DNA of 64,000 nt. Source: Arcanobacterium sp. (GTDB taxonomy: Bacteria; Actinomycetota; Actinomycetes; Actinomycetales; Actinomycetaceae). Location: NCBI GenBank assembly GCA_022778805.1, contig JALFSN010000006.1:318364-382363 (forward strand), given 5' to 3'. A program made the translations under genes and the position numbers. Below, piece after piece: positions 9,001 to 18,489 of the stretch; positions within the stretch are counted from its first letter, which is position 1; each line of letters begins with the position of its first letter. The notes under the pieces were generated by a model. The model worked only from the letters and a program-made list of their open reading frames with translations, searched no databases and was not told where the DNA came from.

Positions 9001-10867
9001 TACGTTCTTTGACGAGCGGATTCCTGAGAACATCCTGAGCGCTAGAGATTTTGATAAATGGTGGAAGAATGAGCGCCAGCGCCATCCGCACCTGCTTGAT
9101 TTTACTCAGGATTTTCTGCTGGGCACCACGGCGGCTGCCAGCAGTGATTTCCCTGATGAATGGCGTCAGGGCACAATCAGCTTGCCCATCACGTACACAT
9201 TTAACCCAGGTGGGCATGCCGACGGAATCACTATCGACATTCCGGTGACGGTTTTGCCGCAGGTGCGTGACGTCGGCTTCGATTGGCTCGTCCCAGGTAT
9301 GCTGCCGGAATTGGTGACGGCTACGATCCGTGCCCTGCCGAAGCGTATTCGCCGCAATCTGGTGCCAGCTCCCGATGCAGCTCGCGATATTCTCGCTCTT
9401 TTTTCTCAGAATTTTTCTCAGAATTCTTCCTCAGGGGGTGCCACTTCCCAGCCGTCCACTGCCGCTCGCCCAAGCTTCCACGCAGCTTTTAGCGCCGCCG
9501 TCACGAAATTGCGCGGAGTTCATATTGACGATTCTGCATGGGATGAGGCCCAAGCGGCTATGCCAGCACATTTGCAGGTGACGTTCGTCGTTCGTTCGGA
9601 GCGCGGAGCCGTATTAGACGAGTCCACAAGTATCGCGGCGCTTCAGCATGATCTGGCTCCGCAGAGCCGTTCTGCTGTGCAGTCCGTGATGGCAAGCGCC
9701 GTCTCTCAAGCTCTCGACGAAGCACGCGATCGGATTGTGGCCGACCAAAAGGCCGCACAGCGAGCGCAAGAAAAAGCCGCTGCAGCCCAGGCGAGGCGTG
9801 AGCGCTCAGAGCTGGCGGAGCGCGCCAGTGCGGCAAAGCTCAGCGACTCTATCGACGATCTGCACACGTGGCCAGTCCTCAGCTCCGGTGAACTGCCCGA
9901 AGTGATCGAAACCATGGGCGCGAATGGCATGGCAATCCGCGGCTATCCGGCACTCGTAGAAGTTCAGGGCGGGACTGCTAGTCCAGCAAGTGGAACTACC
10001 ACCCCAGCAGGCGTTTCCACTGTTAGCACCGCTTCCACTGTGGGCGCTACCGCCGCTGCCAACGCTACATCCGCTGATAGAGCTTCTACTATGTCTGTGG
10101 CTCTGCGAGTGCTCACCAGCGCAGCTGAGCAACAGCGAGACCACCGCCACGGCGTCATTCGACTGCTGGCAAACGAACTCCTTTTGCCACAATCACGTAT
10201 CGTCACCCGTTGGAACGCCCGTGAATCTCTCGCGCTGGCAGCATCTCCCTACCCCAATACGAGCGCGCTCAGCGCCGATATGCAATTCGCTGCCACTCGA
10301 AATGTGGCGCAGCGCTGGGCACGAGAGCACAAACAGCCGCTGGGTACGCTGCGTCGGCAAGCTGACTACGAGCAGCTGCGCGCTTACACCCGCGAGCGCA
10401 GCGAGGACGAGACGTATCGAATCGCCCAGATCAGCGCACGCATCATGGAAGAATGGGCAGAGACGGAATCAATGATCCGCACCCACCAGCACATCTCGCT
10501 CATCTCCACGCTCACTGATGTGCGTGACGCCGTCAATCGGCTGGTTTTCGACGGCTTTATTTCTGCTACACCAGAAGAGCATCTCGCAGATGTGCCACGG
10601 TATCTCGCCGCAGCTCAACGCCGAATCGCCAAAGCTGAAAACGATCCTGCCGCTGACGACGCCCTCGCCTGGCAAGTACGCGACGTCGAAGAGCTTCTCG
10701 CCAGCGAGCAAGAACGCGCTGATTCTCACCCCTACGATCCCGAGCGCGCTGCCACGCTGACGAAAGCGCGCTGGCTCATCGAAGAGCTGAGAGTCTCACT
10801 TTTCGCCCAGCAACTCGGTACTCGGGTCAAGGTCTCTGTGCAGCGAATTCAAAAATTGCTGGCGTAA
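6038..10867 (+). CDS. hrpA: ATP-dependent RNA helicase HrpA (DEAH box), unusually long
   Basis: DEAH-box RNA helicase that unwinds structured RNA using ATP; bacterial HrpA acts in mRNA processing and rescue of stalled ribosomes. The start chosen is GTG at 6038 (VSVGEKGDKK), giving 1609 residues. A basic Ser/Arg/His-rich N-terminus precedes Walker A GETGSGKTTQ, DEAH in IIDEAHERSLN, SAT (motif III), NIAETSLTVPG (motif V) and QRSGRCGRV (motif VI), then HA2/OB-fold segments and a C-terminal DUF3418 domain. The family is usually about 1300 residues. The excess comes from low-complexity inserts: about 70 residues between the RecA domains (near 6870-7050), about 85 Ser/Ala-rich residues near 7700-7920, and Gly/Ser/Ala stretches near 9400-9470 and 9965-10090. 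The frame is intact. Confidence 0.95.
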   Translation: MSVGEKGDKKAFKSSERNGAIASRAATSKTPKSGNRSRSSRRHSHRSQHRSWRGFSSEQLELRRRAVPTITYPEELPVSARREEIKRAIKYSQVVIVAGETGSGKTTQIPKMCLELGLGITGMIGHTQPRRIAARSVAERISDELGVELGGAIGYQVRFTDRASDSTLVKLMTDGILLAEIQSDPQLRKYSALIIDEAHERSLNIDFLLGYLARLLPQRPDLKLIITSATIDSERFAAHFGEHMYGGFPGNKAPIIEVSGRTYPVEIRYRPLFDDDAVTPSTGGMRDAERIARSETGGDFGTTAGRDGRNASAHGYSNADVTTGIGIGRENERPTAQDQTSAIVDAAHELFAEGSGDILVFLSGEGEIHETQKAFHDDLGVRYIEPGGRSSIPDAVEVVPLFARLSAAEQHRIFEPHQHRRIVLATNIAETSLTVPGIRYVIDPGTARISRFSNKTKVQRLPIEAISQASANQRSGRCGRVADGIAIRLYSHSDFESRPEFTEPEIQRTSLAAVILQMASLHLGAVEDFPFIDPPDIRAVRAGVQLLEEIGALEPAPPGRRQASHQQPTELAGKHSARSDAAHSETSGNSKIAPLSAALPSAAASSVASSSPAAHLENSNSASPSATPAPYRLTKIGRELARLPIDPRLGRMLLAGADNGAAAEVLVLVAAMSVQDVRERPADFKAQADQLHARFTEPHSDFLAYLNLWRYLSTQQRELSGSAFRRLCKAEFINWLRWREWQDVVTQLRELAQPLHLHLRPITLPSAARIREAEEELLRTAADTSHHRAVIAAVKAVGKGSDTPAANAIHRSLLVGLLSNIGSWDERKRDYEGARGTHFVIWPGSGLNRKHHPWVMAAELVETSRLFARSAARIEPEWIEPIAKHLVKRTYSEPFWSAKHGAAMVHERVTLYGLTVTPDRVILASSLGTAAARELARELFIRCALVDNQWRGSHHAFVRHNAAEVEKAHEVETRLRQFGLVADDAAQFTFFDERIPENILSARDFDKWWKNERQRHPHLLDFTQDFLLGTTAAASSDFPDEWRQGTISLPITYTFNPGGHADGITIDIPVTVLPQVRDVGFDWLVPGMLPELVTATIRALPKRIRRNLVPAPDAARDILALFSQNFSQNSSSGGATSQPSTAARPSFHAAFSAAVTKLRGVHIDDSAWDEAQAAMPAHLQVTFVVRSERGAVLDESTSIAALQHDLAPQSRSAVQSVMASAVSQALDEARDRIVADQKAAQRAQEKAAAAQARRERSELAERASAAKLSDSIDDLHTWPVLSSGELPEVIETMGANGMAIRGYPALVEVQGGTASPASGTTTPAGVSTVSTASTVGATAAANATSADRASTMSVALRVLTSAAEQQRDHRHGVIRLLANELLLPQSRIVTRWNARESLALAASPYPNTSALSADMQFAATRNVAQRWAREHKQPLGTLRRQADYEQLRAYTRERSEDETYRIAQISARIMEEWAETESMIRTHQHISLISTLTDVRDAVNRLVFDGFISATPEEHLADVPRYLAAAQRRIAKAENDPAADDALAWQVRDVEELLASEQERADSHPYDPERAATLTKARWLIEELRVSLFAQQLGTRVKVSVQRIQKLLA

Positions 10868-10991
10868 GCTGTGCATCGCCGGCCGTGCATCGCTAGCTGA
10901 CATCACCAGCTGTGCATCATTGCCGCTTTATCTGCTCCCTATCACTACCTGCCTCGTATTTGCTCTATCTCCACTGCTCGCACCTGATGCT

Positions 10992-12347
10992 TCACATCCG
11001 CTGCTTGATTTCTCGCGCCACGATTCGCGCATCTCGCCTAGCGCCAACGGTCGATGCTGATGCTCCATAGCCGATGAGGTAGACACGTGAATCACGCGCC
11101 GCCCGTACCCCCTCCATCTGGATTCCACCGAGCGGTGAGCGCAACTTGAGCGGACGCAAATGCCCAAGATCATGTCGGAATCCGGTGGCCCAGATAATCG
11201 CATCGAAATTCTCGTGTTTTTCTGCCCACCATGCTCCATCAGCATCGAGAGAGTCGAACATCGGTTTGCGCTTCAAAATGCCGCTCGCGCGCAGCTCTCG
11301 CACATGCTCTGTGAGCAGCAAACCCGTCTGAGCCACCACTGGCAACGGCGGCAAACCCGCCTCCGCGCGGGCGCGCGCCCGCTCCTCTGCATCACGGCCG
11401 GCGTTCGGAGAAAGCCCTGACTCTCCGTGCCTACTGCCGTTTCCCCCGCCGTTTCTCTCGCTGTGCCTGTTTCCTGCAGAAGCTCCCCGCTTGCCCTGCC
11501 GCTTTCCTCGCGCTTGCTCTAGCGAATGCTCGTGCTCTGGTTCGCGCCAGCGCGGCGGGGTGCGCGTCACCCACCGCACTTTTTTCGCCTCGCCGGCGAG
11601 CTCTTCCACGTGGTTGATGGCTGAGACACCGCCGCCTACTACCAGCACTCGCTGTTTCCAGAAGCGTTCGGGCCCAGGATAAGTCTGCGTGTGATATTGC
11701 TTGCCGCGAAATTTCTCCGCTCCTGAGACGTATGGCACGAATGGGTGTCGCCATGTGCCAGTGCAGTTGATAATGAAGCGCGCTCGCCAGATTCCGGCGC
11801 TGGTGTGAGCCTCAAGCAACCCTGGCTGCGAGCTTTCCTGACGTGTGCCCGCTGGAGTGTCTGCCGCCAAAAGGCTGAATTCTTTCACCTCGTCTTTGCC
11901 TGTGGCCGTTTTTTCAGCGTCCACTCGGGCAGTCTCGTCTTCGGCATTTTTCACTGCATACACACACACTGGCCGCAAAATCGGCAAATCGTTCTCGTAT
12001 TCAAATTCAGCAAAATAAGCGGGCACGAAAAGTCTCGCCGGAGCATCGTCATCCATCTCTTCTATAGGTTGTCCTGGCAGATCAGCAATGTGATTCACGG
12101 TGGCCATCGTGAGGGTCGGCCAGCGATGTTGCCATGCCCCTCCAGGAGCATCTTCGGCGTCAAGCACCACGAACGTGCCGAGCGCTGGTTTTTTACGCCA
12201 CTTCGTGACGCCGTCATCAGCTCCCAGTGTTCCTGCAAAACCTGTAAATCCACGTTTTTGCAGTTCGTAGGCAGCGCAAATCCCCGCCTGGCCGGCGCCA
12301 ATCACGAGCACGTCTACACTGTGGACGCTGCAGCTGAGAATCCCCAT
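10992..12347 (-). CDS. FAD-dependent NAD(P)-binding monooxygenase / oxidoreductase
   Basis: A 451-residue flavoprotein of the flavin-containing monooxygenase/CzcO type, probably oxidising a small molecule with NADPH and O2. An FAD Rossmann site VLVIGAGQAGICAAYELQ lies at about residues 12-30. A second nucleotide-binding fold VLVVGGGVSAINHVEELA lies midway. The late FAD motif is AIIWATGFRHDLGHLRPL, and the family-typical YLIGYGASASTVGARRDAR closes the protein. A charged Gly/Arg/Ser-rich insert of about 60 residues (from EHSLEQARGKRQGKR to ARARAEAGLPPLP) interrupts the C-terminal half and looks disordered. The ATG at 12347 lies 6 nt after TACCGT on the minus strand, a probable leaderless start. 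The substrate cannot be deduced. Confidence 0.85.
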   Translation of the reverse strand: MGILSCSVHSVDVLVIGAGQAGICAAYELQKRGFTGFAGTLGADDGVTKWRKKPALGTFVVLDAEDAPGGAWQHRWPTLTMATVNHIADLPGQPIEEMDDDAPARLFVPAYFAEFEYENDLPILRPVCVYAVKNAEDETARVDAEKTATGKDEVKEFSLLAADTPAGTRQESSQPGLLEAHTSAGIWRARFIINCTGTWRHPFVPYVSGAEKFRGKQYHTQTYPGPERFWKQRVLVVGGGVSAINHVEELAGEAKKVRWVTRTPPRWREPEHEHSLEQARGKRQGKRGASAGNRHSERNGGGNGSRHGESGLSPNAGRDAEERARARAEAGLPPLPVVAQTGLLLTEHVRELRASGILKRKPMFDSLDADGAWWAEKHENFDAIIWATGFRHDLGHLRPLKLRSPLGGIQMEGVRAARDSRVYLIGYGASASTVGARRDARIVAREIKQRM

Positions 12348-12353
12348 AGTTCT

Positions 12354-12359
12354 ACGGTA
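12354..12359 (-). promoter_or_regulatory. -10 hexamer of a probable leaderless promoter (FAD oxidoreductase)
   Basis: On the minus strand TACCGT, 6 nt (AGAACT), then ATG at 12347. It is divergent from the lipoprotein promoter about 130 bp to the right. Confidence 0.55.
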
Positions 12360-12489
12360 ATCTACGCTGCACTATTTTGCCGCTATTACGGCTGCCGCTA
12401 TGCATCGCAAGCAGCTCTACCCTGCCAGCCTGCCCACAGAACGTGCTGGCAGAATCTCCCGCAGAGAACTGTGCATACGATAATTGCAT

Positions 12490-12495
12490 TACGAT
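12490..12495 (+). promoter_or_regulatory. -10 hexamer of a probable leaderless promoter (lipoprotein)
   Basis: TACGAT followed by 7 nt and the ATG at 12503. This supports a start at MNVTRL rather than the longer upstream reading frame. Confidence 0.45.
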
Positions 12496-12502
12496 AATGC
12501 CT

Positions 12503-13231
12503 ATGAACGTCACACGTCTTGCCTGTGCTATCGCAGCCCTTGCGCTCACCGCCACTGGCCTTGCCGGCTGCGGCTCCACAACTCCGCAACGCCTGTGCTC
12601 TCATCCGCTCGCATCTGCGTTCGCTACGCTGGAAGCAGGCAAGCAAGCCGACACAGCAATCTCCGTCAGCGCCCCTGATCTTGCCATCTGCACCGCCGAA
12701 GCATTAGGCCAACTCAAAGGCTATCAAGAAGAAACCATGAAGAATGGAAAAATCCACAGCCACTCCCGAGTGAACATCAATCCGCTCAAGGTAGACATGG
12801 TGATAGACGAACCACTTTCAGGCCAATTTGAGCAGGTTATTCTCATTGAGGGATTTGCCTTTGCCAAAGTAAACGGAACATGGATACAGGCAACTGAGGA
12901 TGCAGACGACCCAGCTATTCGCAGTTTGTTGAATCTGCCGCAAAGCTTTCAGACCCAATTCAACCCGCGGTTGCGCGCTGCTGGCACGGATTCTTCTATC
13001 AGATACACGGTAGTTGGCACCGATACCGTCCTTGGCCAGCCGGTAATAGTTATGGAAGCCACGATTGCAAACAAAGCTGAGAGCTACACATCGCGCTATT
13101 ACCTCAATAAAAACTATGTGCTACTGCGCTCTGACGCCGTGAGCTCCGCCGGCACTACTACCACTTCTCGACTCACCGAAATAGATGTGCCACAGACAAT
13201 TACGAACCCGCTGCTCCCCGCTAAGTCTTGA
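12503..13231 (+). CDS. LppX/LprG-like lipoprotein
   Basis: A 242-residue exported lipoprotein. The N-terminus MNVTRLACAIAALALTATGLAGC is a signal with lipobox LAGC (Cys23). The mature part has alternating beta strands (VDMVIDEPLSGQFEQVILIEGFAFAKVNGTWIQA; later VGTDTVLGQPVIVMEATIAN and SRYYLNKNYVLLRSDAVSS). This resembles the LolA-like half-barrel fold of mycobacterial LppX/LprAFG proteins that carry lipids or glycolipids across the envelope. The assignment rests on pattern, not on a fixed motif. The frame is open 126 nt further upstream, but the signal peptide and a TACGAT hexamer 7 nt before the ATG place the start here. Confidence 0.65.
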   Translation: MNVTRLACAIAALALTATGLAGCGSTTPQRLCSHPLASAFATLEAGKQADTAISVSAPDLAICTAEALGQLKGYQEETMKNGKIHSHSRVNINPLKVDMVIDEPLSGQFEQVILIEGFAFAKVNGTWIQATEDADDPAIRSLLNLPQSFQTQFNPRLRAAGTDSSIRYTVVGTDTVLGQPVIVMEATIANKAESYTSRYYLNKNYVLLRSDAVSSAGTTTTSRLTEIDVPQTITNPLLPAKS

Positions 13232-13315
13232 CGGCTAAGTCTCGACTTGCCCTCATGCACATGGCCTGCAGCTTTCGGGCAGACCTCCCCACTCGGGCAG
13301 ACTTTCAGATCCAGT

Positions 13316-13350
13316 AGACCTTTCCGATCAGAATGTGACCGGAAAGGTCT
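13316..13350. terminator. Hairpin between lipoprotein gene and nrdF
   Basis: AGACCTTTCCG and CGGAAAGGTCT form a perfect 11-bp stem with a 13-nt loop, between two convergent genes (stops at 13231 and 13361). It lacks a clear T-tract on either side, so it may be a transcript-end stabiliser rather than a classical terminator. Confidence 0.6.
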
Positions 13351-13360
13351 GCCATACCGC

Positions 13361-14359
<999 letters not shown>

Positions 14360-14500
14360 TTACTACAGCGGTGAAGCACAGCCGCGCCCCACGGTGTCTA
14401 TTAAATTATCGTTTATTTACTTTTACGCACTTTACTTTTATATGCAGATATGCGAATTTCTATGCATGTTCGCTCGCATATATGCGTGCTCACGTCCGCA

Positions 14501-14532
14501 CATGTATGCACGTACGCGAGCGTGCATACATG
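14501..14532. terminator. Hairpin in the nrdE-nrdF gap
   Basis: CATGTATGCACG and CGTGCATACATG form a perfect 12-bp stem with an 8-nt loop, 14 nt beyond the nrdE stop on the minus strand. No T-tract follows, so partial attenuation or a stability hairpin is more likely than full termination. The surrounding 14445-14535 is alternating purine-pyrimidine rich. Confidence 0.6.
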
Positions 14533-14545
14533 CCTCAGAACGCCG

Positions 14546-16699
14546 TCACAGCATACAGCTTACGCAACCCTCTACCTCAGTGCCCTCAAGCGCCTGCTGG
14601 CGAATACGCATGTAGTAGAGACTCTTAATGCCTTTGCGCCATGCGTAAATATAGTTGCGATTGACGTCGCGCGTCGTGACGGTATCTGGATAGAAGAGCG
14701 TGAGACTTAGCCCCTGATCGACGTGCTGTGTAGCCACAGCGTACGTGTCAATAATAGCTTTCGGCCCAATCTCGTAGGCATCTTGGAAATACTCAAGATT
14801 GTCGTTGTTCATATATGGAGCCGGATAGTACACGCGCCCAACCTTGCCCTCTTTACGAATCTCGATCTTAGCCGCAATCGGATGGATTGAACTCGTGGCA
14901 TGGTTGATATACGAAATCGACCCCGTAGGCGGAACGGCCTGCAAATTCTGGTTGTACATTCCGTATTTCTGTACATCGGCTTTGAGAGTGCGCCAATCAT
15001 CCTGGGTAGGGATATGGATATTGGCAAAGAGTTCTTTCACTCGCTCAGTGCGTGGCTCCCACACCTGATCGGTGTATTTATCGAAGAATTCTCCGCTGGC
15101 ATACTTCGAGTGCTCGAAATTGTAGAAAGACGTGCCCCGTTCTTTCGCCAGCTCCATCGAAGCCTGAATGGCGTGGAAAGTCACGGTGTAGAAATACATA
15201 TTCGTGAAATCCAAAGCCTCGTCAGAGCCGTAATAGATGTGTTCACGCCCAAGATAGCCATGCAAATTCATCTGCCCAAGCCCGATAGCATGGCTCAGTC
15301 GGTTACCACGATCAATCGACGGCACGGCTGAAATATCAGCAATCTCTGACACAGTGGTGAGTGCTCGAATGGCCGTGTGAATCGTCTTAGCAAAATCGGG
15401 CGAATCCATTGTGCGTGCGATATTGAGCGAACCGAGGTTGCAGGCAATATCCTTACCCACCGTCTTGTACGTGAGGTCGGCGTTGAATTCGCTTGGCTCG
15501 CTCACCTGGAAGATTTCGGTGCAGAGGTTGCTCATCGTGATGCGCCCCTCGATTGGGTTAGCGCGATTTACCGTATCTTCATACACGATGTAGGGATATC
15601 CGGATTCAAATTGAATCTCAGCGAGCGTCTGGAAAAATTGCCGAGCGTTGATCTTCGTCTTGTGAATGCGCTTGTCATTGACCATCTCTTCATATTTCTC
15701 GGTGACGGAGATATCCGAGAATGGCACGCCGTACACACGTTCGACGTCATACGGAGAGAAAAGGTACATATCGGCGTTTTTCTGCGCCAGCTTAAATGTG
15801 ATATCTGGAATGACGACGCCGAGTGAGAGCGTCTTAATGCGGATTTTCTCGTCGGCATTCTCGCGCTTCGTATCGAGGAACCGCAGAATATCTGGGTGAT
15901 GCGCATGCAGATACACCGCACCAGCACCCTGACGTGCACCGAGCTGATTAGCATACGAGAACGCATCTTCCAGCAGCTTCATCACCGGATTGACGCCGGA
16001 GCTTTGATATTTGATCTTCTTGATCGGAGCGCCCTGCTCGCGCAAATTGGTGAGGTTGAGCGCTACGCCACCGCCACGTTTGCTCAGCTGCAACGCCGAA
16101 TTGACGGCACGGGCGATGGATTCCATATTGTCTTCCACACGCAGCAAGAAACAGGAAATGAATTCGCCACGCTGCGCTTTTCCGGCGTTGAGAAATGTGG
16201 GAGTGGCTGGCTGATAACGCCCTGTGATGATTTCTTCCATGACGTCGTGTGCCAACTGCTCGTCTCCCCCGCCAAGGGTGAGCGCCACCATACAGACGCG
16301 ATCTTCAAAGCGTTCAAGATAGCGGGTGCCGTCAAACGTTTTGAGCGTATAACTCGTGTAGTACTTAAACGCCCCTAGAAATGTGGAGAAACGGAACTTA
16401 TGGGCGTAGGCATCCTTGTAGAGCTGCTTGATAAACGAAAAATCATACTGGTCAAGCACGGCTTTCTCGTAGTACCCCTCACGCACGAGGTATTCCATCT
16501 TCTCTTCGAGATCGTGGAAAAACACGGTGTTTTTGTTCACGTGCTGCAAGAAATACTGCCGCGTGGCCTCACGGTCTGCATCAAACTGAATCTTGCCGTT
16601 CTCATCGTAAAGATTCAACTTGGCATTGAGTGAGTGGTAATCGAGCGCCGGATCGATGATCTCTTCGCCGGTGTCGGTCAGAGTTGCTTCTGCGTCCAA
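14546..16699 (-). CDS. nrdE: Ribonucleotide reductase class Ib, alpha (catalytic) subunit
   Basis: The large subunit reduces ribonucleoside diphosphates to deoxyribonucleotides. At 717 residues it has the normal NrdE length and lacks the ATP-cone of NrdA. Visible motifs include [18 protein letters not shown] (redox Cys), [28 protein letters not shown] and [14 protein letters not shown] (catalytic Asn-x-Cys-x-Glu site and the second redox Cys), [17 protein letters not shown], and the C-terminal shuttle cysteines EGCVSCML, which are reduced by NrdH. The start is TTG at 16699, with GGAAG a few bases upstream. It overlaps the 3' end of nrdI by 22 bp, so translation is coupled. Confidence 0.97.
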   Translation of the reverse strand: MDAEATLTDTGEEIIDPALDYHSLNAKLNLYDENGKIQFDADREATRQYFLQHVNKNTVFFHDLEEKMEYLVREGYYEKAVLDQYDFSFIKQLYKDAYAHKFRFSTFLGAFKYYTSYTLKTFDGTRYLERFEDRVCMVALTLGGGDEQLAHDVMEEIITGRYQPATPTFLNAGKAQRGEFISCFLLRVEDNMESIARAVNSALQLSKRGGGVALNLTNLREQGAPIKKIKYQSSGVNPVMKLLEDAFSYANQLGARQGAGAVYLHAHHPDILRFLDTKRENADEKIRIKTLSLGVVIPDITFKLAQKNADMYLFSPYDVERVYGVPFSDISVTEKYEEMVNDKRIHKTKINARQFFQTLAEIQFESGYPYIVYEDTVNRANPIEGRITMSNLCTEIFQVSEPSEFNADLTYKTVGKDIACNLGSLNIARTMDSPDFAKTIHTAIRALTTVSEIADISAVPSIDRGNRLSHAIGLGQMNLHGYLGREHIYYGSDEALDFTNMYFYTVTFHAIQASMELAKERGTSFYNFEHSKYASGEFFDKYTDQVWEPRTERVKELFANIHIPTQDDWRTLKADVQKYGMYNQNLQAVPPTGSISYINHATSSIHPIAAKIEIRKEGKVGRVYYPAPYMNNDNLEYFQDAYEIGPKAIIDTYAVATQHVDQGLSLTLFYPDTVTTRDVNRNYIYAWRKGIKSLYYMRIRQQALEGTEVEGCVSCML

Positions 16700-17094
16700 A
16701 ATTCTTCCAATCCTTCACGAACTTTTTGCACATCTTCAGGAGTGCCCAGTAGTTCAAATCTATACATATGGGGTACGTGGCACTTAGCGGAGACGATATC
16801 TCCCGCCACACAGTAGTACTTGCCAAAATTTGTGTTGCCGCTGGAGATCACCCCACGGATAAACGAGCGATTGTGCTCGTCATTGAGGAAATGAATCACC
16901 TGCTTGGGCACGGCGCCGCCCAGATTTCCACCGCCATATGTGGGCACAATGAGCACGTATGGTTCATTGACCTCAATGGGCGGATCAACGCGGCGCAGCG
17001 GAATCCGCTTGGCCGGAAATCCAAGCTTTTCCACGAAACGCTTTGTGTTGCCCGTCGCAGACGAAAAATAAACGATATTGACCACGAAAGTCAT
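16678..17094 (-). CDS. nrdI: Flavodoxin-like protein NrdI
   Basis: An FMN protein that supplies superoxide to assemble the Mn(III)2-tyrosyl radical in NrdF. It has 138 residues from the ATG at 17094. The flavodoxin phosphate loop [17 protein letters not shown] comes first, followed by [14 protein letters not shown] (FMN isoalloxazine loop) and [28 protein letters not shown] lies directly before a double ATG. The frame is open another 150 nt upstream but has no sensible N-terminus there. It lies between nrdH and nrdE in the conserved nrdHIEF order. Confidence 0.96.
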   Translation of the reverse strand: MTFVVNIVYFSSATGNTKRFVEKLGFPAKRIPLRRVDPPIEVNEPYVLIVPTYGGGNLGGAVPKQVIHFLNDEHNRSFIRGVISSGNTNFGKYYCVAGDIVSAKCHVPHMYRFELLGTPEDVQKVREGLEEFWTQKQL

Positions 17095-17406
17095 CATCTC
17101 CTCGGGCTTATGCGCCCATATTTCCCCTATAGACCACGTGCATGGCATTGCCGCACACATAGCACAGAATTTATGCCATTTATGCCGCATCTCAATCCCG
17201 ATGCGCCTCATGACGCTGCTTTCAGCACTGCAGCAACGCTCCAAGAATTCCGGGAGATTTTACAGGCACTTTTACAGGCAATGCAGCACTCAGCAAACAC
17301 GAATGATAGCAACCGTGAACGATTGAGAGAGCGCAGACGACAGAGCCATAGCACAAGCAATCCAGCCACAATCGACAGAGCGCGAGCGGTAAGGCGCAGT
17401 GAAAAA
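17095..17406. other. nrdH-nrdI spacer
   Basis: 312 bp between the nrdI start and the nrdH stop, longer than usual for a nrdHIEF operon. I see no coding frame with start and RBS and no strong terminator, so read-through is likely; an additional internal promoter cannot be excluded. Confidence 0.5.
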
Positions 17407-17664
17407 TCAGGCTACAGCCACTTTTGCCTCTGCCGCGAGCGCCATCGTTGCCAGTGCTTTGATTTTGTCTGGCCGGAAACCGCTCCAGTGGTCGCCGTCG
17501 GCGAATACCACAGGTGCCTGCTGGTATCCGAGGGCTTTCACCGTATTTAATGCGTCCTCATCTTGAGTGAGGTCCACCTCGGTATACTCAAGCCCCCGTT
17601 TTGCAAGCGCACGCTTCGTAGCCCTGCACTGCACGCACTGTGGCTTCGTATAAACGGTGATCAT
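17407..17664 (-). CDS. nrdH: Glutaredoxin-like protein NrdH
   Basis: A small thiol-disulfide carrier that re-reduces NrdE, itself reduced by thioredoxin reductase. It has 85 residues from the ATG at 17664 (MITVYTKPQCVQC), preceded by GGAGAGGGAG. The redox motif is CVQC, followed by the NrdH-specific segments LEYTEVDLTQDEDAL, QAPVVFADGDHWSGFRPDKI and a C-terminal Ala-rich helix. The frame extends 36 nt upstream of this start without its own RBS. It is the first gene of the nrdHIEF operon; a NrdR-like palindrome and a DnaA-box cluster lie upstream. Confidence 0.95.
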   Translation of the reverse strand: MITVYTKPQCVQCRATKRALAKRGLEYTEVDLTQDEDALNTVKALGYQQAPVVFADGDHWSGFRPDKIKALATMALAAEAKVAVA

Positions 17665-17813
17665 CGCTCCCTCTCCATTCTCTCTATCGACACTCTTCAT
17701 TCACACCCTGGCGGCACTGCATGGACTCATGCCCTGGCCGTACCTCCGGTAATTACATGAAAGTAATTTACCCCAGAATCTATTCCCGCACCATTCGGGC
17801 GGCTCGGAAATAG

Positions 17814-17829
17814 ACACTACACCTAGTGG
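17814..17829. promoter_or_regulatory. Possible NrdR box upstream of nrdH
   Basis: ACACTACACCTAGTGG contains the perfect palindrome CACTA-CACC-TAGTG and matches the NrdR consensus (acaCwAtATaTwGtgt) at about 12 of 16 positions, 150 bp upstream of nrdH. A second weaker palindrome (CACC-CCTAGAT-GGTG, 17844-17858) lies about three helical turns away, as expected for paired NrdR boxes, but the spacing is not exact. Confidence 0.4.
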
Positions 17830-18019
17830 TAATCTTCGTGAAGCACCCCTAGATGGTGTGGCGCGGCGGCGTATCTCACACTGTTGCTCGTCACCTGTGG
17901 AACGCCGTCACGCAGTGGTGGATAGCTCCATCTGACCTCGCTTACGACGGCGCCGTTATACACCTACTTTCCACTTACTATGCTCACACCCTCACTTACT
18001 CACGACCAGGAAAGTGCTA

Positions 18020-18093
18020 CTATCCACAGCTCGTGGAAAATTCTTGTCCACTTTTCCACATTTTCGTCCTACTTTTTCCACAGCCGTGGATAA
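18020..18093. promoter_or_regulatory. Cluster of six DnaA-box-like 9-mers
   Basis: Within 74 bp there are CTATCCACA (18020), TTTTCCACG (18032, minus), TTGTCCACT (18044), TTTTCCACA (18052), TTTTCCACA (18074) and TTATCCACG (18085, minus). Each matches the TTATCCACA box at 7 or 8 of 9 positions. Weaker copies lie at 17919 (GTGGATAG) and 17967 (CTTTCCACT). The cluster sits in the 825-bp gap (17665-18489) between nrdH and the divergent Fur-type gene. No dnaA or dnaN is near, so a DnaA-controlled nrd regulatory region or a DnaA-titration site is more likely than oriC. The rest of the gap shows nothing else I can name. Confidence 0.65.
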
Positions 18094-18489
18094 CGTGTCT
18101 CATGCAGCCCCTGACGCCGTAAAAATTACGCGCACATAGTCGGCGTGTTGGATTTCGCGCGTGTCGCAATACGCCGCACTCCGAAACAAAACCACATGCG
18201 CCTCGCGCGGCGCACTCTCGCTGTATGCTTTCTGCACGAAACGCTCTCGCCAGACACCATCCCCAGCGGAATCGCAACCAATAGCGGGGCGGTGTGTGCC
18301 CCTAGTGGATTCACACCCAGCAGTGGATGTGTACCATCTCAGCAGTGAACGCGCACTGCCGCACGTCATATCTGGCAATCCCGCTACGCCACGCTTTTCC
18401 GCAGGTGTGCAATGAATGTTCAGCGGGTGCTCAGTGAGCGCGCTAGCACAAGTCTTGCAGTACACCAGTAAAGCTATGAAAATGTAGGC

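Noticed and set aside
11745..12497. A 250-codon plus-strand frame opposite the FAD oxidoreductase
   Set aside because: The protein looks random (Cys/His/Arg-rich), while the minus strand carries both dinucleotide-binding motifs.
13316..13350. NrdR or other operator for nrdF
   Set aside because: The palindrome lies downstream of nrdF, between convergent stops, so it fits a transcript-end hairpin rather than an operator.
18020..18093. oriC
   Set aside because: There is a dense DnaA-box cluster, but dnaA, dnaN, parAB or rpmH are not nearby and no AT-rich unwinding element is clear; a regulatory or titration site is more likely.
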